A stretch of 9,932 bases of DNA from Eggerthella sp. CAG:298 (GCA_000435675.1 FR895122.1:1-9932); one strand, 5' to 3'. Positions 1-6,955 are shown, counted from the stretch's first letter. Numbers and translations are program-made. The notes: generated from the letters alone by a model not told the origin.

Positions 1-30
1 AGGGGCGCCTCAAAACGGGGCGCCCTTTTT
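1..30 (+). terminator. Intrinsic terminator of a gene left of the window
   Basis: A perfect 7-bp GC stem (GGGCGCC at 3-9 with GGCGCCC at 19-25, 9-nt loop) is followed directly by five T at 26-30. This is the classic Rho-independent pattern for + strand transcription. The gene it ends lies outside the window. Confidence 0.85.
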
Positions 31-77
31 ATAACGGTGCGTTTTAGATTACGGACATCGGATTTCATAACAAAAGG

Positions 78-106
78 AAAAACACCATCAAGATGATGGT
101 GTTTTT
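78..106. terminator. Bidirectional stem-loop terminator
   Basis: ACACCATC (82-89) pairs with GATGGTGT (95-102) around a 5-nt loop. It has an A-run on the left (78-82) and a T-run on the right (102-107), so it can terminate from either side. It is the second terminator within about 110 bp; the 47 bp between the two (31-77) hold no gene I can see. It insulates bsh from upstream transcription. Confidence 0.75.
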
Positions 107-120
107 TGGTACGTGCGTCG

Positions 121-152
121 GGTGTCGAACGACCGGGTAGTTTGTCATCTTT
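121..152 (+). repeat. 32-bp direct repeat, left copy
   Basis: The segment starts GGTGTCGAACGACCGGG and ends TTTGTCATCTTT. It recurs at 1257-1288 with one difference (T at 147, C at 1283). The similarity stops abruptly at both ends. The ends of the unit are inversely complementary, so it can fold as a stem of about 10 bp around GACCGGGTA. The two copies bracket bsh and its promoter exactly. Confidence 0.8.
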
Positions 153-169
153 GAACAACAGACGTTCAA
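151..169. promoter_or_regulatory. Inverted repeat upstream of the bsh promoter
   Basis: TTGAAC (151-156) and GTTCAA (164-169) form a perfect 6-bp dyad with a 7-bp spacer, ending about 40 bp before the -10 box of bsh. A second, wider pair (CGAACGA at 126-132, TCGTTCG at 174-180) encloses it. This could be an activator or repressor site, but six-base arms can also arise by chance. Confidence 0.3.
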
Positions 170-208
170 CAGTTCGTTCGTACAAAAGAGAAGCGTTTGA
201 CCCGCCCC

Positions 209-214
209 TATAAT
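209..214 (+). promoter_or_regulatory. Likely -10 box of the bsh promoter
   Basis: A perfect TATAAT stands about 60 bp before the bsh start codon, which implies a leader of about 55 nt. A TTGACC at 197-202 is only 6 bp upstream and cannot be the -35 of this box. No good -35 is seen 16-18 bp upstream, so the promoter may depend on an activator. The ribosome binding site AGGGGG (264-269) lies 6 nt before the ATG. Confidence 0.5.
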
Positions 215-275
215 GACAAGAATAAGCGGGGAGTTTGATTCCTGCGCCTAACGCCGATGGTACAGGGGGTTCATC

Positions 276-1223
276 ATGTGCACAGGGATTCGTTTTACTG
301 ATAATGAAGGCAATATGTATGCTGGTCGTAATCTCGATTGGGAATGCGGTTATGGCGAAAAAGTAACCGTTACCCCGCGCGATTACGTGCGTCCGTATGC
401 GTTCGAACAACACGCAACGGGGTTTGCGACCATTGGCACCTGCATCGTCGTTGAGGATATACCGCTGTATTTCGACTGCGGCAATGAAAAAGGGCTCTAC
501 ATTGCTGGCTTGAATTTCCCTGGTTATGCTCAGTATGAGGCGAACGCCGTTGAAGGGAAGACGAATGTTGCAGCCTATGAATTTCCTCTCTGGGTTGCCA
601 GCAACTTCACTTCCGTTGATGAGGTTGAGGTGGCGCTGGAGAACGTTGCCATCGTGGCTAAGCAGGTGAACGAGCAATATCCTGTGGCGCTGCTTCACTA
701 TATAATCTGTGATGCAAAGCGCTCGATCGTAGTCGAATATATGGCTGACGGCATGCATGTTCACCATAACGATGTTGATGTGCTCGCGAATCAGCCCACC
801 TACGATTGGCATCATGAACACCTGCGCAGCTACTTGAACCTGAGTTCAGAATTTAAGCCCCAGGTGAAATGGGGGGATGTGGAGTTCGCTCCTTATGGGA
901 GTGGCGAGAATCTGGTCGGCATGCCTGGGTCGAACTATTCGCCTGATCGCTTCGTGCGTGCTGCCTACTACAACACGCATTATCCAGCTCAGCAGGGTGA
1001 ATCGGCCAACGTGACGCGCTTGTTCCGCACGCTCGGTTCGGTCGAGCAATTCTTTGGCGGAGGGCTGATGGAAGATGGGAAGTACGAGTACACCATCTAT
1101 ACGGGTGGCTTCTCTTCAGCGACCAACACGTATTACATGTCGCTCTACGAAGACCCCGCAATCAAGTCTTACCCTATGAGCGCTGTTGACCTCGACAGCT
1201 CCACCCTTCATACCTTCGCGTAA
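276..1223 (+). CDS. bsh: Bile salt hydrolase (choloylglycine hydrolase)
   Basis: This cytoplasmic Ntn-hydrolase of the choloylglycine hydrolase family cleaves the amide bond of glycine- or taurine-conjugated bile acids. The 315-residue product begins MCTGIRF, so removal of Met exposes Cys2 as nucleophile and N-terminal amine; this fixes the start. All residues expected from the Clostridium perfringens enzyme are present: Cys2, Arg18, Asp21, Asn80 (in GLNFPGY; Asn rather than the Tyr of penicillin V acylases), Asn172 (in ANQPTYDW) and Arg225 (in DRF). Length is normal and there is no signal peptide. The selectivity-loop region reads GSGEN where the C. perfringens enzyme has GQGTG, so glycine/taurine preference cannot be assumed. 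The gene is monocistronic, has its own promoter and a strong AGGGGG site, and is bracketed by 32-bp direct repeats. Its codons are more A/T-ending than those at the window's right end, which fits acquisition by transfer. Confidence 0.95.
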   Translation: MCTGIRFTDNEGNMYAGRNLDWECGYGEKVTVTPRDYVRPYAFEQHATGFATIGTCIVVEDIPLYFDCGNEKGLYIAGLNFPGYAQYEANAVEGKTNVAAYEFPLWVASNFTSVDEVEVALENVAIVAKQVNEQYPVALLHYIICDAKRSIVVEYMADGMHVHHNDVDVLANQPTYDWHHEHLRSYLNLSSEFKPQVKWGDVEFAPYGSGENLVGMPGSNYSPDRFVRAAYYNTHYPAQQGESANVTRLFRTLGSVEQFFGGGLMEDGKYEYTIYTGGFSSATNTYYMSLYEDPAIKSYPMSAVDLDSSTLHTFA

Positions 1224-1256
1224 TTGCAAAACCACCACACGCAAACAGCACTTGCA

Positions 1257-1288
1257 GGTGTCGAACGACCGGGTAGTTTGTCACCTTT
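1257..1288 (+). repeat. 32-bp direct repeat, right copy, overlapping the map stop codon
   Basis: This copy matches 121-152 at 31 of 32 positions. Its last two bases (1287-1288) are part of the map stop codon, read on the minus strand. GGTGTCGAAC (1257-1266) pairs with GTTTGTCACC (1276-1285) with one mismatch and one G-T pair around a 9-nt loop, followed by TTT. It could therefore act as a weak terminator for bsh, whose stop lies 33 bp upstream. No other terminator is seen between the convergent bsh and map genes. Confidence 0.75.
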
Positions 1289-2171
1289 ACCAGGAGAGGA
1301 GTTCGTAGCCGTCTTCGGTGACGACGACCTGGATTTCCCACTGCGCAGAATCGCTTCCGTCTGCAGTACGCACGGTCCAGCCGTTGGGATCGCTCATGTC
1401 GATGGGCGATTCGCCGGCGTTTATCATCGGTTCGATCGTGAACATCATGCCTGGTGCGAGAACCACGCCCGTGCCCGCTTCCGAGACATGGCTGACGAAC
1501 GGATCCTCGTGGAAGTCCCAGCCGATGCCGTGCCCGCCGAATTCGCGCACGACCGAAAAGCCGTTCGCTTCAGCATGCGCCTTCACTGCAGCGCCCACAT
1601 CACCCAAGCGGCCCCACGGTTTCACCTGTTCAAGCCCCTTTAACATGGCTTCACGCGTCACTTCAACGAGGCGCTTGCGTTCTTCGGAAACCTCGCCGAT
1701 ACAGAACATGCGTGAGGAATCGGAAAAGTAGCCATCAACGATCGTGGAGCAATCCACGTTCACGATGTCGCCTTCTTTGAGTACGTCGTCTTCGGAGGGC
1801 ATGCCGTGGCAAACAACCTCATTGATCGAGGTGCACACGCTGAACGGATAGCCTTCGAAATCAAGATCGGCAGGGATGCCCCCATGCGCTTCGGTGTATT
1901 CGTTCACCCAATCGTTAATCTGGGCAGTTGTTACGCCAAGGCCGATGCGTTCAGCAACATAATCGAGCACGCCGATGTTCACTGCCGCACTCTTGCGCAC
2001 CGCTTCGATATCCTCAGCATTCTTCAGCATGGCACGCGAAGGAACTTCAAGCCCTTCGTCGTAGAAGTGTTGGAGCTGGTTGTCGATCGAAAGGTGGCAT
2101 TTCTTGTATTTCTTACCGCTGCCACACCAGCAGAGATCGTTGCGTTCGGGTTGGGGTTGACCGTCGTACAT
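1287..2171 (-). CDS. map: Type I methionine aminopeptidase with N-terminal SEC-C zinc motif
   Basis: The enzyme removes the initiator methionine from new proteins at the ribosome. The 294-residue product has a SEC-C motif (Cys14, Cys16, Cys25, His26, within NDLCWCGSGKKYKKCH) and then the pita-bread fold from about residue 45. The dinuclear metal ligands are all visible: Asp140, Asp151, His214, Glu247 and Glu279, plus catalytic His122 (CHGMP) and His221 (FHEDP). I chose the ATG at 2171 because GAGGA lies just before it (2175-2179, short 3-nt spacer) and a good extended -10 lies about 30 bp upstream. A longer frame from a TTG at 2225 adds 18 residues, but it has no ribosome binding site and would start upstream of that promoter. 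The gene converges on bsh and diverges from the UvrA-like gene. SEC-C fusions are known in bacterial MetAPs. Confidence 0.95.
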   Translation of the reverse strand: MYDGQPQPERNDLCWCGSGKKYKKCHLSIDNQLQHFYDEGLEVPSRAMLKNAEDIEAVRKSAAVNIGVLDYVAERIGLGVTTAQINDWVNEYTEAHGGIPADLDFEGYPFSVCTSINEVVCHGMPSEDDVLKEGDIVNVDCSTIVDGYFSDSSRMFCIGEVSEERKRLVEVTREAMLKGLEQVKPWGRLGDVGAAVKAHAEANGFSVVREFGGHGIGWDFHEDPFVSHVSEAGTGVVLAPGMMFTIEPMINAGESPIDMSDPNGWTVRTADGSDSAQWEIQVVVTEDGYELLSW

Positions 2172-2206
2172 GAGTCCTCGATTGCGTTCGGGTATTTTGT
2201 ACACCC

Positions 2207-2215
2207 ATTCTAACA
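2207..2215 (-). promoter_or_regulatory. Extended -10 promoter of map
   Basis: On the minus strand this reads TGTTAGAAT: a TG-N extension followed by a one-mismatch -10 box. The expected transcript start is near 2200, giving a leader of about 30 nt to the ATG at 2171. The -35 region is poor (TTAATC at 17 bp), as is usual for extended -10 promoters. Confidence 0.4.
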
Positions 2216-2422
2216 AAGCGCGCAAGCGAGATTAAGGAGAGGCCGCAACATGGAGTGAAGACGTTGTTCGTGCTCGAATAAGCACCGTCGCGTTTGTCTG
2301 AGTCTAAAGGAAGAAAGGGTTTGGCTTATACGCAAGAGTGAACAAAGCTCTCACTGTGCTTTGATAATTGAGCGAATGCGTAACAGCTACAATTCGTGTT
2401 TAGCAAGGGAAAAGACCAAGCT
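2216..2422. other. Divergent spacer between map and the UvrA-like gene
   Basis: No convincing gene is visible. On the + strand a TACAAT (2388-2393) could be a -10 box; the nearest TTGATA (2361-2366) is 21 bp away, too far for a normal -35. Short dyads are present (AGTGA/TCACT and AAAGC/GCTTT around 2336-2362) but are weak. An AAGGGA at 2405-2410 could be a ribosome binding site for the small frame at 2423. Confidence 0.35.
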
Positions 2423-2497
2423 ATGATTAAGAAGTGTCCAGTCTTGAGCTTTTCAAGTGCGGGCAAAAAGAAGGCAAAACGACGGTTGGATTGGTAG
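2423..2497 (+). CDS. Possible 24-residue basic leader peptide upstream of the UvrA-like gene
   Basis: ATG at 2423 opens a frame of 24 codons ending in TAG at 2495-2497, five bases before the ATG of the UvrA-like gene and in a different frame from it. The peptide is rich in Lys and Arg, with a run AGKKKAKRR near the end, then LDW. AAGGGA at 2405-2410 is a possible but distant (12 nt) ribosome binding site. Such an arrangement could couple or attenuate translation of the next gene, as leader peptides do for some resistance ATPases. It may instead be a chance frame. Confidence 0.25.
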   Translation: MIKKCPVLSFSSAGKKKAKRRLDW

Positions 2498-2502
2498 CAA
2501 GC

Positions 2503-5148
2503 ATGAACGCTTCGAGCAAAGTCGCATCGAACGAGCCCATTTCATCTCAACAAGAGGGAGGCGCTGCGTTTCATGAGCCGCAAGCGATCGAGGTGCGCGG
2601 TGCGCGCGTGCACAATCTGAAGAACATCGATGTGGATGTTCCGCTGCATGAGCTGGTGGGTATTGCGGGCGTTTCGGGCTCGGGAAAGAGCTCGCTGGCG
2701 CTTGGGGTGCTCTATGCTGAAGGAAGTAGGCGGTATCTTGAGGCGCTTTCGACGTATACCCGCAGGCGCATCAGCCAAACTACGCGCGCACAAGTTGATG
2801 AGGTGCTCCATGTTCCAGCTGCTGTTGCCTTGCGTCAGCGGCCAGGGGCGGGCGGCGTGCATTCGACCTTCGGAACGTCGACCGAATTGCTCAATTATCT
2901 GCGCTTATTGTTCTCTCGTCTCGGCAGTCATGAATGTCCTAATGGCCATCACGTGCCACCAAGCTTGAATGTTGCCGCTGAAAAGCCGCTCGAATGTCCG
3001 ATCTGTCATGTGGGATTCTATGGGCCAAGCGCTGAAGATCTGGCGTTCAACAGCGCGGGCGCTTGCCCAACGTGTGGTGGAACGGGCGTGGTGCGTGAGG
3101 TGGATGAAAGCACCCTTATCGCAGACCCTGAACTTACGCTTGAAGAAGGGGCGGTTGCACCTTGGCGTCAGCTCATGTGGTCGCTCATGCCGCAGGTCGC
3201 GAAGGAAATGGGTGTGCGCATCGATGTTCCGTATTGCGAGCTGACTCCTAAGGAGCAGGATATCGTTCTGCATGGCCCGATGGAAAAGAAGCATATTCTC
3301 TATGTGCCGAAGAACAAGGACCATGCCACCGAGCTCGATTTCACGTATTACAGTGCGGTGAACACGGTGAAGAATGCGCTTTCTAAAGTGAAGGATGACA
3401 AAGGCCTTGCACGCGTTGCCAAGTTCTTGAAGCAAGAGACCTGCCCCGATTGCGGTGGCTCGCGTCTTTCGAAGCGTGCACGTTCTTCGCTGCTCGATGG
3501 GAAGAACCTGGCCGAAGCAACAGCGCTCACGCTTGATGAATTGAGCCGGTGGCTGCCTACGATCCCCGCAAGCTTGCCTGAAGATATGCAGCCTATGGCA
3601 CGCGCGATCATTGCTGAGACACAAGAGCCGATCGAGCGTTTGCAGCAGCTGGGACTTGGGTATTTGAGCCTCGACCGTGCGAGCACAACGCTTTCCAATG
3701 GAGAGCGTCAGCGCGTGGCCTTCGCTCGCGCGGTGCGAAGTCGTACGACCGGGGTGCTCTATGTGCTCGATGAGCCTTCGATCGGTCTCCATCCTTCCAA
3801 TGTCGAAGGCTTGCTGGGTGTGATGGATGATCTGCTTGGCGATGGTAATTCGGTTGTTGTGATCGACCATGATGTGCGCGTGCTCGAGCAGGTGAACTGG
3901 ATCATCGAGATAGGGCCGGGATCTGGCGCGCACGGTGGACGCGTGATCGCGCAGGGAACGGTAGATGAGGTAGAGAGAGATCCTGCTTCACGCATCGGGC
4001 CGTATCTTTCGGGCAAGCGCAAGGTGGATGTGCGCAGTCGCGTTGCGAAAGCTCACCTGTTCGACGAAGGAGCGATTCATCTCGAAACAGGCGCGATCCA
4101 TACCGTGAAGCCGCTTTCGGTCGACTTTCCGATCGCGCGCCTTACGTCGATTACAGGCGTCTCGGGTTCGGGGAAGACGACGCTTGTTTTGGAAAGTTTG
4201 GTGCCGGCGCTTGTTGCGAACTTCGCAGGAAAAGCGCTGCCCGCACACGTTCATCAGATCGACCCAGGAGATATCAAGCGTGTTCACCTGATCGATTCGA
4301 CGCCGATCGGTGCCAACATTCGCTCGACGGTTGCAACCTATTCGGGGGTGCTCGATATCTTGCGCAAGTCTTTTGCTGCGTTGCCGGCAGCGAAGGAGCG
4401 CGGGCTTAAAGCGGGCGCTTTCTCCTACAACACCGGCAGCTTGCGGTGTCCGACCTGCGATGGAACGGGGCAGATATCGCTCGATGTGCAGTTCTTGCCC
4501 GATGTTGATATTCCTTGTCCCGATTGTGGCGGTTCGCGTTATGGCAAAGAGGCCTATCAGATTCGATTGCCCCTGCAGGTTTTGCTAGATGAGCAAGATG
4601 AGCCTGATGGGACAACCAAGCAGAACGAAGCAGACGAGTTGGCTGAATCTATCGATTCGCCCGAAACCGCGCATGATGATGAGCTTTCGCTCCCTGAAAT
4701 CCTGGCGCTTACGGTCGATCAGCTTTTGGCGTTGAGCGGAAATCTGCCGAGCATGGCAGTGAAGTTACGCACGCTCTCCGAGCTTGGCTTGGGCTATCTT
4801 ACTCTTGGGGAAGCAACGCCTGCTCTTTCAGGTGGTGAAGCGCAACGTCTTAAACTTGCAGGTGAGATGCACAAAAAGCAACAGGGGGCTCTATTCGTCT
4901 TCGACGAACCTACTATTGGTCTGCATCCGCACGATGTTGAGGTATTGCTGCGTGTATTACAGCGCTTGATCGATAAAGGAGCAACGGTGATCGTGATCGA
5001 GCACGATTTGGATATGATCGCGAACTCGGATTACGTGATCGACCTTGGTCCAGGCGGAGGCGAGGCTGGCGGCAAGGTGGTTGCCACGGGCACGCCAGAA
5101 GATATAGCGGCGAACCCTCAGAGCATCACCGGTAAGTACCTCCAATAA
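2503..5148 (+). CDS. UvrA-like (UvrA2/DrrC-type) double ABC ATPase
   Basis: This is a soluble twin-ABC, zinc-binding ATPase of the excinuclease UvrA superfamily, 881 residues from this ATG. First ABC half: Walker A GVSGSGKSS (56-64), signature LSNGERQR (397-404), Walker B VLYVLDEPS (418-426), H-loop DHD (455-457). Second half: Walker A GVSGSGKTT (552-560), LSGGEAQR (775-782), Walker B (796-804), H-loop EHD (833-835). Zinc modules are CPIC/CPTC (165-191), CPDC (314-317) and the C-terminal CPTC/CPDC finger (649-675). Walker A1 to the CPTCGGTG finger is only about 130 residues, against about 240 in housekeeping UvrA: the UvrB-binding domain is missing. That places it with UvrA2/DrrC-type paralogues linked to DNA damage or DNA-binding drug tolerance. 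An acidic insert lies at 696-729. A GTG at 2434 would add 23 residues; neither start has a good ribosome binding site, and I prefer the ATG because of the preceding small frame. Confidence 0.88.
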   Translation: MNASSKVASNEPISSQQEGGAAFHEPQAIEVRGARVHNLKNIDVDVPLHELVGIAGVSGSGKSSLALGVLYAEGSRRYLEALSTYTRRRISQTTRAQVDEVLHVPAAVALRQRPGAGGVHSTFGTSTELLNYLRLLFSRLGSHECPNGHHVPPSLNVAAEKPLECPICHVGFYGPSAEDLAFNSAGACPTCGGTGVVREVDESTLIADPELTLEEGAVAPWRQLMWSLMPQVAKEMGVRIDVPYCELTPKEQDIVLHGPMEKKHILYVPKNKDHATELDFTYYSAVNTVKNALSKVKDDKGLARVAKFLKQETCPDCGGSRLSKRARSSLLDGKNLAEATALTLDELSRWLPTIPASLPEDMQPMARAIIAETQEPIERLQQLGLGYLSLDRASTTLSNGERQRVAFARAVRSRTTGVLYVLDEPSIGLHPSNVEGLLGVMDDLLGDGNSVVVIDHDVRVLEQVNWIIEIGPGSGAHGGRVIAQGTVDEVERDPASRIGPYLSGKRKVDVRSRVAKAHLFDEGAIHLETGAIHTVKPLSVDFPIARLTSITGVSGSGKTTLVLESLVPALVANFAGKALPAHVHQIDPGDIKRVHLIDSTPIGANIRSTVATYSGVLDILRKSFAALPAAKERGLKAGAFSYNTGSLRCPTCDGTGQISLDVQFLPDVDIPCPDCGGSRYGKEAYQIRLPLQVLLDEQDEPDGTTKQNEADELAESIDSPETAHDDELSLPEILALTVDQLLALSGNLPSMAVKLRTLSELGLGYLTLGEATPALSGGEAQRLKLAGEMHKKQQGALFVFDEPTIGLHPHDVEVLLRVLQRLIDKGATVIVIEHDLDMIANSDYVIDLGPGGGEAGGKVVATGTPEDIAANPQSITGKYLQ

Positions 5149-5152
5149 ACAA

Positions 5153-5181
5153 CTAAGCCAACCGAAATTCGATTGGCTTAG
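5153..5181. terminator. Hairpin between convergent UvrA-like and symporter genes
   Basis: CTAAGCCAA (5153-5161) pairs perfectly with TTGGCTTAG (5173-5181), and CGAA/TTCG (5163-5171) can extend the stem inside after one mismatch. It starts 4 bp after the UvrA-like stop and lies 29 bp from the symporter stop, the expected place for a shared bidirectional terminator. There is no T-run on either side, so it may work with Rho or as an mRNA end-stabiliser. Confidence 0.6.
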
Positions 5182-5210
5182 CAAGAATCAAGCAGTGGGA
5201 TTTCGAAAAA

Positions 5211-6671
5211 CTAGGCTTCCCATTTATGCTTATCGCTGCCAGCACGGTGGATGCCCTGTTCGTGCTCCTTTTCGATCTTCGCGGCAGCCTTGCCCCACGA
5301 TTTGCCAGCCGTCCGTGCGCACGCTGCAACACCGCCGCCGAGGGCAACCAAGCCGATAACATTCGGGAGAACCATGAGCTGGTTGAACATATCGGCAAGT
5401 TCCCAGACCAGATCATTCGAGAGCAGTGAGCCCATGAAGATGAACACGAGTGCAATAACGGTGAACACCGGAACCGCTTTCTTGCCGAAAAGGTATTCGA
5501 CGTTGATCTTCGCGAACAGGTTCCAGCTCAAGATCGTGGAGAACGCGAAGAAGAGCAAGCAGATAGCCACGAACACATTGCCGCCCACTTCGCCAAACAT
5601 CGAACCGAACGCGAGCTGTGCCATGTTGGTCTTGTCGATGCCTTCATACGCGCCTTGCGCGAGTGCGCCATTGCCCGTGTAGAGCACGCTAATAACAACG
5701 AGCGCGGTAATGGTAACAACGATGAAGGTGTCAACGAAAACACCGATGAGTGCGACCGTGCCCTGTTCATGCGGGTTTTTCACATTCGCCTGTGCGTGAG
5801 CATGCGGAGTAGAACCCATGCCGGCCTCATTGGAGAAGAGACCGCGCTTTGCACCTTGAGCGAGTGCTGCCAGGATACCGAAGGTCACACCACCGATCTC
5901 TGCCTGTGGATTGAACGCGCAAGAGAAGATGAGCGCGAACGCTTCGCCGGTTGCAGGAAGATTTGCGAGCAGTACGATAAGGCCACCGATCAGGTAGACG
6001 ATCGCCATGATTGGAACGATCTTCTCCGTAACGACTGCCAAACGTCCAACGCCACCGATGAACACGTAAGCAGCGATCGCAACAACCGCGATGCCCCATA
6101 CCCATGCGGGGATGCCGAAAGCAGTTTCGCAGGTCGAAGCGATGGAGTTTGACTGCACCATGCAGCCCATGAAGCCAAGTGCGAGGATGATCGCAACTGA
6201 GAAGAAGCCCGCGAGGAACTTACCGAACCCACCGCGGAATGCCGTTCTGATGTAGTAGACCGGACCGCCGTGAACGATGCCTTCGCTATCGACGATACGC
6301 GTCTTTTGTGCGAGCACCGCCTCGGCGTAGTTCGTAGCCATACCGAGGAATGCAATGAGCCACATCCAGAAGATCGCGCCAGGACCACCGATCAGGATCG
6401 CGCCGCACGCACCGACGATGTTGCCGGTGCCGACCTGCGCTGCAACAGCAGTGGTGAGCGCCTGGAAGGAGCTCATGCCGCTCTTTTCCTTTTTGCCGAA
6501 GAGCGAAAAGCCGCCAAAAACGCGCTTCCAGCCTTCTCCGAAGCAGCGAATCTGCACGAAGCGCGTGCGGATGGTGAAGTAGAGGCCTGCGCCGATGAGC
6601 AGGATGATCAGCACGTAATTCGAAAGGTACGAATTGATGGTAACGACGATGTTCAGCAAAGCTTCTTCCAT
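5211..6671 (-). CDS. AGCS-family sodium:alanine/glycine symporter
   Basis: This is an inner-membrane secondary transporter of the alanine/glycine:cation symporter family (AlsT/DagA/AgcS type), taking up L- or D-alanine or glycine with sodium. The 486 residues are in the family's normal range, with about 10-11 hydrophobic segments from residue 17 on. Family landmarks are QVGTGNIVGA (79-88), the signature GGPGAIFWMWLIAFLGMATN (95-114) and SNEAGMGSTPHAHA (280-293). The C-terminus (from about 452) is a charged cytoplasmic tail. The start is set by AGGAGA 8 nt before the ATG (6680-6685 on the + strand). The gene stands alone: convergent with the UvrA-like gene, divergent from the CrtC-like gene. 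Its leader contains a perfect hairpin at 6715-6732. Which amino acid it carries cannot be read from the sequence. Confidence 0.93.
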   Translation of the reverse strand: MEEALLNIVVTINSYLSNYVLIILLIGAGLYFTIRTRFVQIRCFGEGWKRVFGGFSLFGKKEKSGMSSFQALTTAVAAQVGTGNIVGACGAILIGGPGAIFWMWLIAFLGMATNYAEAVLAQKTRIVDSEGIVHGGPVYYIRTAFRGGFGKFLAGFFSVAIILALGFMGCMVQSNSIASTCETAFGIPAWVWGIAVVAIAAYVFIGGVGRLAVVTEKIVPIMAIVYLIGGLIVLLANLPATGEAFALIFSCAFNPQAEIGGVTFGILAALAQGAKRGLFSNEAGMGSTPHAHAQANVKNPHEQGTVALIGVFVDTFIVVTITALVVISVLYTGNGALAQGAYEGIDKTNMAQLAFGSMFGEVGGNVFVAICLLFFAFSTILSWNLFAKINVEYLFGKKAVPVFTVIALVFIFMGSLLSNDLVWELADMFNQLMVLPNVIGLVALGGGVAACARTAGKSWGKAAAKIEKEHEQGIHRAGSDKHKWEA

Positions 6672-6714
6672 GGGTGGATTCTCCTATGGCTTTGATATGG
6701 ATGGTTCACGGCTT

Positions 6715-6732
6715 TTCGCAGAGAGCTGCGAA
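6715..6732. promoter_or_regulatory. Perfect inverted repeat in the symporter leader
   Basis: TTCGCAG (6715-6721) and CTGCGAA (6726-6732) form a perfect 7-bp stem with an AGAG loop, about 45 bp before the symporter ATG. If the promoter is at 6768-6773, this is in the 5' untranslated RNA and could be a leader hairpin; otherwise it is a candidate operator. Confidence 0.35.
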
Positions 6733-6955
6733 CAGTGTGTGGCTGCTCGTTTAGAGCAACAGTCGTAATTCTAGTAAAACTCGAAGAAAAGCAAGAGAGG
6801 ATTCGGGTGCTTTGTCTTAATAAAGTGCTCGGTGGTCGAACTTCACGTGAGCGAAGCAAGATCGAGATTCGACCGCGGGGGGATCGGGTAACCGTGAAAA
6901 GTAGATGAATCGGATGGATCGTCTAGTCAAATAGAATCCCGAGAAGCTTCGTCTG

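Noticed and set aside
197..214. TTGACC followed by TATAAT as a full sigma-70 promoter
   Set aside because: The spacer is only 6 bp, so TTGACC cannot serve as the -35 for that -10 box.
121..1288. CRISPR or tandem repeat array
   Set aside because: Only two copies, 1.1 kb apart, with a gene between them.
2172..2225. 18-residue N-terminal extension of methionine aminopeptidase from TTG at 2225
   Set aside because: No ribosome binding site; the likely promoter lies downstream of this TTG, and the ATG at 2171 has GAGGA just before it.
2905..3933. Minus-strand open frame (342 codons) inside the UvrA-like gene
   Set aside because: It overlaps conserved UvrA motifs on the other strand and has the composition of a shadow frame.
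276..6671. bsh and the amino-acid symporter as a glycine-salvage unit
   Set aside because: They are about 4 kb apart, in opposite orientations, with unrelated genes between and no shared control site seen.
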